NCBI RefSeq assembly: GCF_010435915.1
Contig: NZ_JAAFZH010000002.1
Coordinates: 124,001-188,000, forward strand
Direction of reading: 5' to 3'
Length of the DNA stretch: 64,000 nucleotides
Source of the DNA: Spirosoma terrae
GTDB lineage: Bacteria > Bacteroidota > Bacteroidia > Cytophagales > Spirosomataceae
The notes under the pieces are model-generated. The model searched no databases. It had not been told where the DNA came from and was given only the letters and a program-made list of their open reading frames with translations. Numbering within the stretch: the first letter of the stretch is position 1; the number at the start of each line of letters is the position of its first letter. The translations under genes and the position numbers were made by a program. This document shows, one piece after another, positions 35,963 to 46,000 of this stretch.

Positions 35963-38839
35963 CTATACAGCTTGCAATGGATTCGTTTTCAAGGAATAGG
36001 TAGGCAATGCCTCATAGACTATATAAATCCATGAGTCAGATAACGCTTTAATCGATTTTACTATTTTAGGATTATGCTCAAACGCATAGTTTTCAATGAT
36101 TTTTACCGTATCATCTTTGTAGGTAACCTGAATGGAGCCAACTCCCACGACAAAACTTGTAGCTGCTAATAGTGAATTGTCTTCATCAAGATAAATTTCT
36201 TTATCAGCTTTATAATAGATAGGACGTATTGAGTTTGCCAGAGTTAGTAAAGTGTCTGGATTCCAGTCAGGTATCAATTTTGATGCTAATACAGCTTCAA
36301 TAGCACTAATTTGTAATTCATTACTGTCATTGAGTTTGATTACATCATCTGACGCAGTAATAAGGTTAGATAGCTTTTTATCTACAAAGTAATTTCTAAG
36401 CTCATTGAACCGATCTGGGTGTTCTCCTTTTAAGAAAAAAAGACTTATTTCTGATAAAATAGGTTCTTTAGCTGTTACGTAGCCAGCTATAATAGTACTT
36501 GTTTGCGCTGATTTATACTGCATTAGATATTTCAACGCCAGCGCTTTTGTTAAAATACTTAAATGATTTTTGTGGACTATTGCAATTAACCGTTCTTTTG
36601 GGTTTAAACTCTCTTGCGGGTATTGCATCCGATACTTAAACAGAGTTTCGATATGGCTAATATTCTCAAAAAGAATGGACACTTTTGCCAGAATCTCTTT
36701 CTGTTTTATCAAAATAGTAATTAGATCGGATAGGTAACTTTTTGTTTTGCTATTCTGGTTATAAATTAACTTCTCCAGCTTTAATATACGTTTGTCGCCT
36801 GTTACATACGAAAGCGTTGTTAATAATTTGAGCATTATTTTCTGCTGCTCAATCCGTAATAAATTAATTAGGTTTTCATGGTTGTCTACTGTTTGTAAAT
36901 CGATTTCTGCCGACAACGTCCATAAAAACATATTAACTTTCGAATCAATAATATTCATCAGGAATAACTCTTCGCTCGTATTCGGCTTATAGCCAAGGTT
37001 ATTCAGGGCGTCAATAATATGATCAATGATTTCGATGGAAGGATGTACTATTTTGGAACGTAACAGGCGAATGGAGTTTGGGCTTCCAATCGCTTCTAAG
37101 GCATCAATGAAAATGGTTAAAATTTCTGTTTGCTTAGCATAGCTTCCCATATATGTGTCTATATATGGAATTACAGGGTCGCCTATTGTACAAATCGCCT
37201 GTTTAGCAGCTTCTCTGGTTTCAGGTATCAGAAGATTGTTTAATAGAGCAGGGATAGTTTCTGGTTTTCCTAGCTTTGTAGCCGATCCTAATGCCGCTAT
37301 TCTGACATCTACTTCGTTGTCTTCCAGTAGTTTATTGATGTATTTGTAAGCCAGCAAACGGCCAGTGCGCCCAAGTTCTATAGCAGCTTTAATTCTATCT
37401 TCCTTTTTATTCGATAGCGATAAATTAGCGAGTTCGTCTAATGGAGAAGGTGAGCTGAGTCTGTTCGAGTCATTAGTGTCTAGAACCTCAGTGGATTTGT
37501 TGCTTTCATACAATTTTATTTTTATAGAAGATAATATAGTCAATAAAGCAAGCCTATATTCTTTTTGCATGATAAACACCAAAATGCTCCATATAAGTAG
37601 AAACAGAAATAGTGATGAATAAATGAACAGCGTACTACCTAAGTTGAATTTTATTAAAATCAATAATGATAAGCCTGCCAGTACGTATCCGCCTGGTTTA
37701 GCATAAGTTTCAACCTGATTTTGTAGCTGAATACTATCCTTATTATTTAATGGTTGGTATAGTAGCTGATATGAAGTATCACTAAATGATCTACGGACTG
37801 ATGTTATCAAAAAGCGACTAATCAGAATCAGGAAAAACGTATTAATATCAAATCCAAGCATTAAGAATAATAAAAGACTTACTATACTTAGTGCCAATGG
37901 CATTATAATTAAGCCAGAGATAATACCATATGTCCTTGTGACAAACTGAAAGAGAACGCCTTTTACCAATAATTCAATTATTGAGCATATGAAAAGAAAC
38001 TGCCCTAGAAAAATGGCTAACTGTTCTTTATCAGGAAAATATAGTTTGCTGGTTATTGAGAAGGAGTATTCTATAATATAAAGACAGGCTATTGGAATAG
38101 TGCCCAATGAGTACATGAGTAGCGAATAGTTTCTGCTTACCCTAACGGATTCTGTACTGGTTGTTTCTACACTTGCCTTTTTTAAACCAAGTTTTTCACC
38201 ATAGCGCCTGGTTATTAGTACCATAAAATATAGTGAGAGGGCAATAAAAGCCAATGCTATATACAATAGCCCATCAACACTAATTACTTTTGAACTTATT
38301 AGGGTTTTAACCAGGAAGTTAGCTGTAATCGAGGCCATGACTTCTCCAGTCCCGATTAAACTATATAGGCGTTTGGCTTGGTTTAAATCAAATAATTTTG
38401 ACGCCGATACCCAAAATGTAAATGTAAAGACAAACAGATTGGCTCTAATCCATAAATAAATACAGAAAATAACCCATTTGCTGTCGAATAATGTATGACA
38501 TAGTAGTAATACAGACAGACTTACAATAAGCGTAATGATAAGTATTATTGATAAAGGAGAAAATTTAACATATTGCTGTATATACTTATTGACTCTCCCT
38601 ATTAAATGCACAAATACTCCTCCAACTATATAAGCAATTGGCAGCATGGCGCTGTCAAATCTGGATAAGAATATTGTGGTGGCTGTTGTATAGTATATGT
38701 ATATCCCTACGCCAATAGAAGAAGAGTAAGCTAATAAATATAGAACTACCTTACGTTCTTCCTCACGAACATCTAACAGATTCCATAGTCTGCTAATCTG
38801 TACGATATTCCTGATTGGTATGTAAAGATTTTGAAACAT
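35963..38839 (-). CDS. ATP/ADP-translocase-like membrane protein fused to HEAT repeats
   Basis: A 958-residue protein. Residues about 25-430 contain about twelve hydrophobic helices that resemble the NTT (ATP/ADP translocase) or MFS superfamily. Residues about 470-700 are helical repeats of HEAT/PBS-lyase type (IKAAIELGRTGRLLA, VDVRIAALGSATKLG, ETREAAKQAICTIG). The last 100 residues have short beta strands that could be a degenerate cyclic-nucleotide-binding fold. The call rests on overall layout, not on a catalytic motif. The gene is strongly AT-rich with many ATA, TTA and AAT codons. It heads the unit that encodes both kinases, the phosphatase and the bestrophin, which suggests a role in sensing, not bulk transport. 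Confidence 0.65.
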   Translation of the reverse strand: MFQNLYIPIRNIVQISRLWNLLDVREEERKVVLYLLAYSSSIGVGIYIYYTTATTIFLSRFDSAMLPIAYIVGGVFVHLIGRVNKYIQQYVKFSPLSIILIITLIVSLSVLLLCHTLFDSKWVIFCIYLWIRANLFVFTFTFWVSASKLFDLNQAKRLYSLIGTGEVMASITANFLVKTLISSKVISVDGLLYIALAFIALSLYFMVLITRRYGEKLGLKKASVETTSTESVRVSRNYSLLMYSLGTIPIACLYIIEYSFSITSKLYFPDKEQLAIFLGQFLFICSIIELLVKGVLFQFVTRTYGIISGLIIMPLALSIVSLLLFLMLGFDINTFFLILISRFLITSVRRSFSDTSYQLLYQPLNNKDSIQLQNQVETYAKPGGYVLAGLSLLILIKFNLGSTLFIYSSLFLFLLIWSILVFIMQKEYRLALLTILSSIKIKLYESNKSTEVLDTNDSNRLSSPSPLDELANLSLSNKKEDRIKAAIELGRTGRLLAYKYINKLLEDNEVDVRIAALGSATKLGKPETIPALLNNLLIPETREAAKQAICTIGDPVIPYIDTYMGSYAKQTEILTIFIDALEAIGSPNSIRLLRSKIVHPSIEIIDHIIDALNNLGYKPNTSEELFLMNIIDSKVNMFLWTLSAEIDLQTVDNHENLINLLRIEQQKIMLKLLTTLSYVTGDKRILKLEKLIYNQNSKTKSYLSDLITILIKQKEILAKVSILFENISHIETLFKYRMQYPQESLNPKERLIAIVHKNHLSILTKALALKYLMQYKSAQTSTIIAGYVTAKEPILSEISLFFLKGEHPDRFNELRNYFVDKKLSNLITASDDVIKLNDSNELQISAIEAVLASKLIPDWNPDTLLTLANSIRPIYYKADKEIYLDEDNSLLAATSFVVGVGSIQVTYKDDTVKIIENYAFEHNPKIVKSIKALSDSWIYIVYEALPTYSLKTNPLQAV

Positions 38840-38965
38840 TCAATGATTGATTAATTCGTAAATTTATTGGTTGGTATTATAAATACATCTACAAGGATTA
38901 TTGTAATTAAAATTAATATTAATTTTGATAGACAAGCTAGTCTTCTCTTTTTTAATCATAAAACC

Positions 38966-39661
38966 ATGAATTTTTTAAATCTTGATTTTAGTTATACCGA
39001 AGGTGATTTGTTTCTTCAGGATGACGGTTTGCGAAAATCAATTAGTCAATTGGCTGGTCAGAGTTATTATGACATCAATCCGTTGCTCGACAGGATTTAT
39101 GCAGTTAATGATATTGCTTTCGTTGCTAAAGAGGGAAAAACTGTAGTTGGTGTTCTGGTGTTTTCATTTAAAAATAGAATTAAGATTGATATCGGCGGTC
39201 ACTCTTACACGGCTATTTATAATGGTTTTGCAGTTACTAGTTTGCATTTTCGAAATCAGAAAATTATGCAGCAATTGATTGTTTATGCTACTAAGGAATT
39301 TAATTTAAGAATTAATTCAGTTAGTAATGAGCTGCTGTTTTACGCTATAACATCTAACCCATATGCTTTACGTGCTTACCGAAAAATTTCTTCTTACATG
39401 GAGCCATTTATTGATGGCTCTTTTTCTGAAAAAGGTAGTTACCTTGTTTCTTTGCTAAAAGGACAGTTGGGGTTGACGGTTCAGGAAGATATTCATCCTT
39501 TCAAATTCACGTCTTCTTTACCTCAACGGTATAGTAGCTTCGAGAAAAATAATTTGACTAATGCGCCGGTTCATGAGAAAACATTGTTAGAGAATTTAAA
39601 TGTTGTTGAAGCTTTCGGTGATCGAGTTATTTTATTTTGGATTCCGGACGGTACGTTCTGA
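38966..39661 (+). CDS. GNAT-like acyltransferase, putative
   Basis: A 231-residue protein with the strand-helix order of GNAT acetyltransferases. KTVVGVLVFSFKNR, then NGFAVTSLHFRNQKIMQQL in place of the usual acyl-CoA RxxGxG loop, then FYAITSNPYALRAYRKIS. The CoA loop is degenerate (RNQKIM), so activity is uncertain. ATG 38966 was chosen; the 33 upstream codons are AT-rich and featureless. It is divergent from the translocase-HEAT gene and shares its low GC. Its stop codon is one base from the stop of the convergent TonB-dependent receptor. Confidence 0.55.
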   Translation: MNFLNLDFSYTEGDLFLQDDGLRKSISQLAGQSYYDINPLLDRIYAVNDIAFVAKEGKTVVGVLVFSFKNRIKIDIGGHSYTAIYNGFAVTSLHFRNQKIMQQLIVYATKEFNLRINSVSNELLFYAITSNPYALRAYRKISSYMEPFIDGSFSEKGSYLVSLLKGQLGLTVQEDIHPFKFTSSLPQRYSSFEKNNLTNAPVHEKTLLENLNVVEAFGDRVILFWIPDGTF

Positions 39662-39662
39662 C

Positions 39663-42374
39663 TTATAGGGAAATGAAAAAACGTATCATACCATTTATAC
39701 CTTTTTGTGGTGTTCGGTAGCCCTGGCTGATTCCATTGGCCGATCGTGCTCCCGGATCTGAATATTCTTTGTTAAGCAGGTTGTTCCCTACCAGTTGCGC
39801 AGTCACTACCCGATTAACCTGATAACTGATAGCCCCATTCAATAGCATATAGGCTGGGAATTCTCCATTTGGTTGCATAGTGTTGGTGGCAACCGATGTG
39901 CCTGGCCCCACTGGTTTGGCACCTACGTAATTGAACCGTAGGTTTGCGTTTAGCCGTTTGTTTAAAAAATTACCATTGATTCCCGCATTAACATGGTGGC
40001 GAGCAATGTCTCCCACAACCAGATTCGTCCGCTTTGTCTCGTTTTTCTTCAAGGTATCCTCCCGAGTGGCGTCTGTAAACGTGTAGTTTGCATACACCTG
40101 AAACTGCTCCGAAAGCACAAACGTAGCGTTTGCCTGTACGCCCATGATGTTGGCCACGCCCGTGTTTTTTTTCTGCTGTGTGGTGGTGTTACCATAGGGA
40201 ACCGATGTCTCTTCTACGATGTCCGAAAATTTTGAATAGTAGGCTGTAATACCTAATTGCGTTCTATTATGAAGCGAATAGTTGACCGAAAGCTCCATAT
40301 TGGCAACATGGTCTGGCCGTAGGTAAGGATTGGCCAGCCGGCGGGTTGAGCTTAAGGCATACCGATCTTTACTGGATGCATCCTGAAAAGCCGTCGCATA
40401 GATGGCTTTAAACGCCAGTCGACCTGGTGTATAAACCAGCGCAATACGTGGGTTGAATTCTGATCCATATCCGCCTGTTTCCCGTATGCGCGAATAATCA
40501 TAACGACCACCAACGGTTAGTGAAATCAAGCTGTTGACTGCGTACGTCCCCTGCAGAAATGTTCCTAAATTAAATACTTCAAACAGGTTGCCGCCCGGTG
40601 TATTATCCAGCGAACTTTTACCGTAATCTTTCGCACTGGTATCAATTGGTGTTGCTAAGGTTCGGCTGATCAGTATGTTCTTGTAGTCGCCCTGGAGACT
40701 GCTGCTGCGGAATTCAAAACCACCAATTACGTCTAGTTTGGGAATTGGAGAGGCCATGAGCCGTAACTCATTTCTAAACTGGTTTGAGTGTTGATAGTAA
40801 TACATGGTTTCCCAGTACGCCTTCTTTTGGTTGACCAGATTAGAAGCAAGACGTACCGCACTGGGAGCCGATAGGGTATCGCCGGTAACGAGTATCTGGC
40901 CCTGATTACTATAGTTTTTGAGGACGGCAGTACTTGACTGATCGATGATTTCCGTAACTCTGTACTGGCTTGTGTTAATCAACGTAAGCTTGTCTTTGAT
41001 CAACTCATTCGTATACACAGCGTAGAAAACGCTTTGCAACGGCCGCCAGACGTTGCCGTTGCGGGCCCCTGCCCTCGAGTTATCGTTCGCAGAGTTAACA
41101 GTTCCCTGACTCAGATTCCAGGTTTCGAAACTGATCAGGAGGTTATCCAGCGACATTTTCGCTTTGAGGTAGTACGTTTTTAATTCGTTCGTATATCCAA
41201 TTGAGCGACCGTTTAGTGTCTGGGTTAGCGCTTGTTTGTCGAGATTACGGGCCGCTTCAATGCCCGCAGCCGTAACCAGAACAGAATCTCCAACGGCCGT
41301 GAAGTAAGGCGTTGTAGTTGAGCTGTTCAGAATCTTGTATCTTTCTGCGGCACTTTTCCCTTTGAAATTGAGCGCTTTACTATAGTTGAAGGAATCATAA
41401 TCGGCCGGATTGTAATCATACTCGCGGTACTTTGATAGATCGTTGAGGTCGGAAAAGTAAGCCCGTCCTGTTACACTCAACGTAACGCCACCTGCTTTGG
41501 CGGCTGCGGTTACATCCATGTAGCGAGTGTTATACGTACCATAGCCGATATCGGCGCTTAAAGTCGCTTTTTTCCGGCCCAGTATTTCCTTGGGTGTTTT
41601 TGTGATCACATTAACCACCCCCAAAAAGGCATTGGCTCCGTAGATTGTAGAAGCAGGACCGTACACAATTTCAATACGTTTTACATTCGTGATCGGTATC
41701 TGAGTGGCCCAGTAAACGATATTGCTCCACAAGTCATTTTCTTCGATACCATCCACCATAAATAAGGTCCGTTCGGTGTTGTCTGAACGGTAGCCGCGCT
41801 GAAATACGTTGGAATACGTAATGGCATAGGTTCGGGACACGTCAAAACCGGGCAAGTCATTAAACAGTATTTCGAGATCGGTGTAGCCGCGCTGCCGAAT
41901 GTCTTCTTCCGTTAGCACCATTACCGTTGCGGGGGCTTTATAGAGATCTTCGGGCTTTTTAGAAACCGAAGTAACCTGCATCGATTGGGTACGCGATTCT
42001 TTCACTACGTTCACCAGATTCACAAACCGATAAGGCAGCAATAAATCAGATTCAGGTTCGTAACTCGGATTGTAATTGAGCATCTGAACAATGGCCGAAT
42101 TGGCCTGCTGTGTCGAATCAATTGCCAGATAGGTTAGGGCCAGTAGTTTATAGGCCAGTATTTTTTGCTTATCATCGAAACCGTTCTCCAGGCAAGGCAT
42201 CAACGAGCTGAACACACCGTTGAAGTTGGCCCGGTCGTAGCTTTCCTGAGCGTCTTTGATTTTGTAATCGCCACATCCCTGCTGAGCAATAGCTTCTGTA
42301 TTGATAGCCAGAATGCCGAGCAAAGTCGCCAGTAATGCGATATAGACAGCTGGTTTCATACGAGTTATTGACAT
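39663..42374 (-). CDS. TonB-dependent receptor with TPR-like N-terminal domain
   Basis: Outer-membrane beta-barrel receptor of 903 aa. The signal peptide ends near residue 30 (TEAIAQQ). Residues about 32-115 form a helical, TPR-like domain (AYKLLALTYLAIDSTQQANSA is its core) where Bacteroidota receptors normally have a CarboxypepD_reg domain. The plug follows (APATVMVLTEEDIRQRGYTD, then RIEIVYGPASTIYGANA). The barrel extends to the C-terminal aromatic strand MIRFFISL. The start lies 3 bases after the stop of the nSTAND gene, so the two are translationally coupled. A signalling receptor is more likely than a simple nutrient importer. Confidence 0.88.
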   Translation of the reverse strand: MSITRMKPAVYIALLATLLGILAINTEAIAQQGCGDYKIKDAQESYDRANFNGVFSSLMPCLENGFDDKQKILAYKLLALTYLAIDSTQQANSAIVQMLNYNPSYEPESDLLLPYRFVNLVNVVKESRTQSMQVTSVSKKPEDLYKAPATVMVLTEEDIRQRGYTDLEILFNDLPGFDVSRTYAITYSNVFQRGYRSDNTERTLFMVDGIEENDLWSNIVYWATQIPITNVKRIEIVYGPASTIYGANAFLGVVNVITKTPKEILGRKKATLSADIGYGTYNTRYMDVTAAAKAGGVTLSVTGRAYFSDLNDLSKYREYDYNPADYDSFNYSKALNFKGKSAAERYKILNSSTTTPYFTAVGDSVLVTAAGIEAARNLDKQALTQTLNGRSIGYTNELKTYYLKAKMSLDNLLISFETWNLSQGTVNSANDNSRAGARNGNVWRPLQSVFYAVYTNELIKDKLTLINTSQYRVTEIIDQSSTAVLKNYSNQGQILVTGDTLSAPSAVRLASNLVNQKKAYWETMYYYQHSNQFRNELRLMASPIPKLDVIGGFEFRSSSLQGDYKNILISRTLATPIDTSAKDYGKSSLDNTPGGNLFEVFNLGTFLQGTYAVNSLISLTVGGRYDYSRIRETGGYGSEFNPRIALVYTPGRLAFKAIYATAFQDASSKDRYALSSTRRLANPYLRPDHVANMELSVNYSLHNRTQLGITAYYSKFSDIVEETSVPYGNTTTQQKKNTGVANIMGVQANATFVLSEQFQVYANYTFTDATREDTLKKNETKRTNLVVGDIARHHVNAGINGNFLNKRLNANLRFNYVGAKPVGPGTSVATNTMQPNGEFPAYMLLNGAISYQVNRVVTAQLVGNNLLNKEYSDPGARSANGISQGYRTPQKGINGMIRFFISL

Positions 42375-42377
42375 CGT

Positions 42378-45300
42378 TTAATTGGTATCGAGCAAAATTC
42401 CTGGTTGAGCCATATAGCCCGCCAGTAGCTTTTGCCATTCTTCGTTCGAATAGTTCCCTTTAGCAATCTTCAATGCCCGATCATACAGTAGCTGGGTATT
42501 GATTGTCATAGACCGAATCGTCTTATCGGCTCCGCCATAAAACAGCGTATTTCCGTCTGTCGATAACGCGAGGCTCATGACCCAGTTATGATAGTCTGAA
42601 ATAACGATAGGGGCTTGCTGCGGATCGGCTCGCGACCATATCCGTACTGATCCATCAAGACTACCCGTTATGATTAATCGATTGTCGGGCGAAAATAAGG
42701 CGCCTGTTACAGTGGCAGCATGGCTACTGGGCAGAAAGTTTACCAGCCCATTTAGCCGGTTATTGCCTAAATTCCAGAGTAATACGTTGCCCGACGACGA
42801 CCCCGTGACGAGCGATTTACCATCGGGGCTCAGGGCCAGAGCCGATACATGACTACCTTTAAATTCAGGGCGGCTGATCACAATCGGTGCTTTACTAAGA
42901 TCAGCGGTATCGATGAATAAAATACGACCGTTGTCTGATCCGCAAATCAGCTGAGTTTGATTCGGAGCGAACTGGGCCGAGAATAATTTATGCCCTGTTC
43001 GTAGGTAGCCTACTGAATCAATGCCTGTAGACGTAAATTTCCATCGAATCACAACCCCCTCAGCACTAACGGATACAAACTGATCGTCGCTCTTGTATTC
43101 GAGCAGGTCGATAATTGGCGAGTGGCGGGTAGCCAAGAGGACTGACTTTTTAGGTTCCGTGAGGTTCCACATATAGAGTTGCCCTTCCGTATTACCTGCC
43201 ACCAGCCGATTCTTACTATCCGAAATGAAAGCTGACCGAAATCCGCCAATGGATCGTCGGGCAGCCGTGAACGTACTGACCGGCCTGTTGGTGGTCAGAT
43301 TCCACAAACGAACAGAGCCATCATCACTAGCCGACAATAAGCTGTTTTTGCCGGGCCGAACGGCCAGCATTCGTACATTATCGCGGTGGCCTTCCAAAAT
43401 AGATTTCTTGTTACTTACCCTGGATAAAGCCGAAAATACTGCGGGGGCATTGGAGGGGCCGTCGTTTTTGAGGGTGAGCTGGTAGGCCAATACCGACAAA
43501 AGTGCAGGCAGTGAATCTTTTACGTTGTCGGGCATTTGCGATGCTTTGATCGCTATCGATTGAGCAACGGCCAACATACCCAGGCGGCTGGCTTCTTTCG
43601 CATTTAGCTTTTCCCGTTCAGAGGTTCTCTCGGCAAGAACCTTCAGACTATCCGATGTTTTACTGGCTGATTTCGCCCTTTTTTCAGCAGCAGAAGCAAT
43701 GCCTGTGGCAATATTGGCCAGATTTTTTTGCTGAATGGCAATGCTACGTTCCTGGTCAGCTCTGTTTTTCTGACTGGTAGCCAGTTGCTGTTGCTCCTGC
43801 GCGTACTGACGCTGCGATTCAGCAATTCTCCGCTGTTCTTCGGTTAAAAGCCGTTGTTGTTCGGCAATTTCCTGAAGTTGTTGAGCAATTTTGCTTTGAG
43901 AAACGGCTTCTTTGGTCTGATCTTGAGCGTTTTGTTGCTCTCTTCGGGCATTCTGTGCATTTATTTCCGCTTCTTTACGTGCCTGGCTGGCATCGTTCAT
44001 CAGCAGATTGAAGTAGATCGACGCAATAATGGCGATTACGGCCAGGGTGATGCCTATAACGGCCAGTACACGATTTCGCTGGAGGTCTTGCTGCTGCCGT
44101 TTTTCCCGACTCTTAAACTCAAATTCGTACTGATCTTTGCTGTAGTCCAGGTACGATATGGCACGTTCAAAGAACATATCGTAGCGCTGAGCCCAGGCTA
44201 AAGTCGGCTTATTCTCTTTCTGCCATTTAAGAGCAATCTGAAGCTCAGGGGGCACTAATAAGCCAGTTCGGCCCGACTGATAGTCGGCCGACGATTTGGC
44301 AATTTCTTTGTAAAGCTTGGCCGATTCGATCTCTTCCTGTGCCCATGTCCGTAAGCGTTCCCACAGTTGAACAATTCGACCTCTCGAAATACTGACCGCT
44401 GTATCCTGACCCACCGACGTACCGGCAAATGGTGTCAGAAACGATGCTTCGCGACCTCTAAAGCGATCAACAATATCAAAAATCAAGTATTCAGGCAGGC
44501 CTGTTATTGCTTTGATTTCGTTGATGGTGAGTGCGTTGATCGTGCCCGTTCCGTGAAGGCTTAGCGTAATCAGCGATTTGAAAATCTTTTCGGTCGCCTG
44601 TTGACTTTTTTCGGGTAAGCTGGTGTATAGTTCTTCGGCGTGAATCGAAATTGCCTGGGCCATTGTTCCAACCGCTTCGTAGTTTGGAATATCAATGGCC
44701 TGCTCGGGCGCTGCTGAGGCCTTCCAGTGCTGCCAGGTGCGCATAAGCGCGTGCTGAAGAACGGGAAGCTGATTGGCGTTTTGACCCGTATCGGTCAGAA
44801 GCCTTTCGGTTAAACCCGGCGTAATTTGAGCCCCTAATGCTTCAACGGGTCTGACGATTACTTCTCTGATCTCGCTGGCATTCATCTTAGGAAGCAGGTA
44901 AGACCCTTTATTGATCGCTTCCGTAAGACCTTCGTAGAGCGTGCAGTAATCCAGAAAATCGGAGCGCATCGTCAGCACGATAAAAATGTGATTATCGGGC
45001 TTTTGACTGGCCGTAAGTAAGAGCTTAATAAAGTCGGCAATCGTTTCCTGTTCAGTCGGTTGGTCCGAATCATCCAGACTGTGCCGAAAGATTTCTTCAA
45101 ACTGGTCAATAAAGAGCAAAATAGTTTGCTCTTCCTGCGCAGATAGAAGATTGGTTAGACTATCAGCGTTCTGGCGTAGTAAATGGTCGATATCCAGATT
45201 GCTGACGTCAGTTTTTTGGTCGGTAAAGTATTGTTGAAGGGCAACCGTTAAGCTCTGAAACGGATCTCGCCCCAGCGTAAGCGCAATAACCGACCAGTCT

Positions 45301-45524
45301 TTACGCTCTCGTTGTAGGGTAGGGATTAAGCCTGCTTTGATCAGCGATGATTTTCCACTTCCTGAGTTTCCGACAATGGCCAGTAAGCGAGCCATGTGCA
45401 GAATATCTTTGAGCTCGCGGATAGGCTGGTCGCGGCCAAAGAACAGGTTAGAGTCTTCGTAGTCGAAACTCCTTAACCCAGGGAATGGATTTGCATAGTC
45501 AACCTGATGGTAAAACTCTATCAT
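42378..45524 (-). CDS. Membrane-anchored nSTAND NTPase with WD40 repeats
   Basis: A 1048-residue STAND-type signal NTPase. The N-terminus NPFPGLRSFDYEDSNLFFGR is typical of nSTAND1 proteins. Walker A is GNSGSGKSSLI (about residues 52-62) and Walker B is ILLFIDQFEEIF. One transmembrane helix lies near residue 480 (VLAVIGITLAVIAIIASIYF). A Gln/Glu/Arg-rich coiled coil (about 505-650) follows. The C-terminus has about six or seven WD40 blades (LSASDDGSVRLWNL, VTGSSSGNVLLWNL, ITGSLDGSVRIWSR). The NTPase faces the cytoplasm, and the propeller lies beyond the membrane helix. It sits between an RsbW-type kinase gene and a TonB-dependent receptor gene. Confidence 0.9.
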   Translation of the reverse strand: MIEFYHQVDYANPFPGLRSFDYEDSNLFFGRDQPIRELKDILHMARLLAIVGNSGSGKSSLIKAGLIPTLQRERKDWSVIALTLGRDPFQSLTVALQQYFTDQKTDVSNLDIDHLLRQNADSLTNLLSAQEEQTILLFIDQFEEIFRHSLDDSDQPTEQETIADFIKLLLTASQKPDNHIFIVLTMRSDFLDYCTLYEGLTEAINKGSYLLPKMNASEIREVIVRPVEALGAQITPGLTERLLTDTGQNANQLPVLQHALMRTWQHWKASAAPEQAIDIPNYEAVGTMAQAISIHAEELYTSLPEKSQQATEKIFKSLITLSLHGTGTINALTINEIKAITGLPEYLIFDIVDRFRGREASFLTPFAGTSVGQDTAVSISRGRIVQLWERLRTWAQEEIESAKLYKEIAKSSADYQSGRTGLLVPPELQIALKWQKENKPTLAWAQRYDMFFERAISYLDYSKDQYEFEFKSREKRQQQDLQRNRVLAVIGITLAVIAIIASIYFNLLMNDASQARKEAEINAQNARREQQNAQDQTKEAVSQSKIAQQLQEIAEQQRLLTEEQRRIAESQRQYAQEQQQLATSQKNRADQERSIAIQQKNLANIATGIASAAEKRAKSASKTSDSLKVLAERTSEREKLNAKEASRLGMLAVAQSIAIKASQMPDNVKDSLPALLSVLAYQLTLKNDGPSNAPAVFSALSRVSNKKSILEGHRDNVRMLAVRPGKNSLLSASDDGSVRLWNLTTNRPVSTFTAARRSIGGFRSAFISDSKNRLVAGNTEGQLYMWNLTEPKKSVLLATRHSPIIDLLEYKSDDQFVSVSAEGVVIRWKFTSTGIDSVGYLRTGHKLFSAQFAPNQTQLICGSDNGRILFIDTADLSKAPIVISRPEFKGSHVSALALSPDGKSLVTGSSSGNVLLWNLGNNRLNGLVNFLPSSHAATVTGALFSPDNRLIITGSLDGSVRIWSRADPQQAPIVISDYHNWVMSLALSTDGNTLFYGGADKTIRSMTINTQLLYDRALKIAKGNYSNEEWQKLLAGYMAQPGILLDTN

Positions 45525-45557
45525 CGCTGGCCTCCAAAATCAGTTGGTTATGCCCGC

Positions 45558-45983
45558 TTAGGCATCGCTCGTTTTTACAATGAAAATGTTTCGGTTTCGG
45601 TTGTTGGTGAATTCATATTTAAACTCATCTACCGCATTGATCGTGAGATGAATACCCATGCCGCCAATAGGTCTTTCTTCTAGTGGCCTGGCAAAAAACT
45701 CTTCATTGGGTAACTCACGCTGCAAAGGATCGAATGGAGCCGCATCGTCTTCCAGGATAACCGTAAGCTGGCTATCGGAATGATCAACCAGTACATCAAC
45801 GACCCCCTCTGTTCCAGTCTCCTCGTAGCCATGCACGATAATATTGGTGGCAATTTCGTCGAGCGCCAGCATGAGGTTGTAGGCGGCTTTCTTCGATAGG
45901 CCAGCCCGCTGAGCCTCTTCTTTTACCACCTCCCGAATACCTGCGAGCGAATCGAGCGTACCCGGAAACGTTTTCCGTTCCAT
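45558..45983 (-). CDS. RsbW-type anti-sigma serine kinase (HATPase)
   Basis: GHKL-fold ATPase of 141 residues, as in RsbW/SpoIIAB partner-switching kinases. ATG 45983 was chosen; an upstream in-frame ATG would translate the heptamer repeat. Motifs are the N box ALDEIATNIIVHGY (residues about 45-58), EDDAAPFDP for the G1 region and GGMGIHLTI for the G2 region. It probably phosphorylates a STAS protein, with the STAS gene directly upstream the best candidate. It is 33 bases upstream of the nSTAND gene. No sigma factor gene is nearby. Confidence 0.9.
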   Translation of the reverse strand: MERKTFPGTLDSLAGIREVVKEEAQRAGLSKKAAYNLMLALDEIATNIIVHGYEETGTEGVVDVLVDHSDSQLTVILEDDAAPFDPLQRELPNEEFFARPLEERPIGGMGIHLTINAVDEFKYEFTNNRNRNIFIVKTSDA

Positions 45984-46000
45984 CAGAGTGGGATTGAAAT

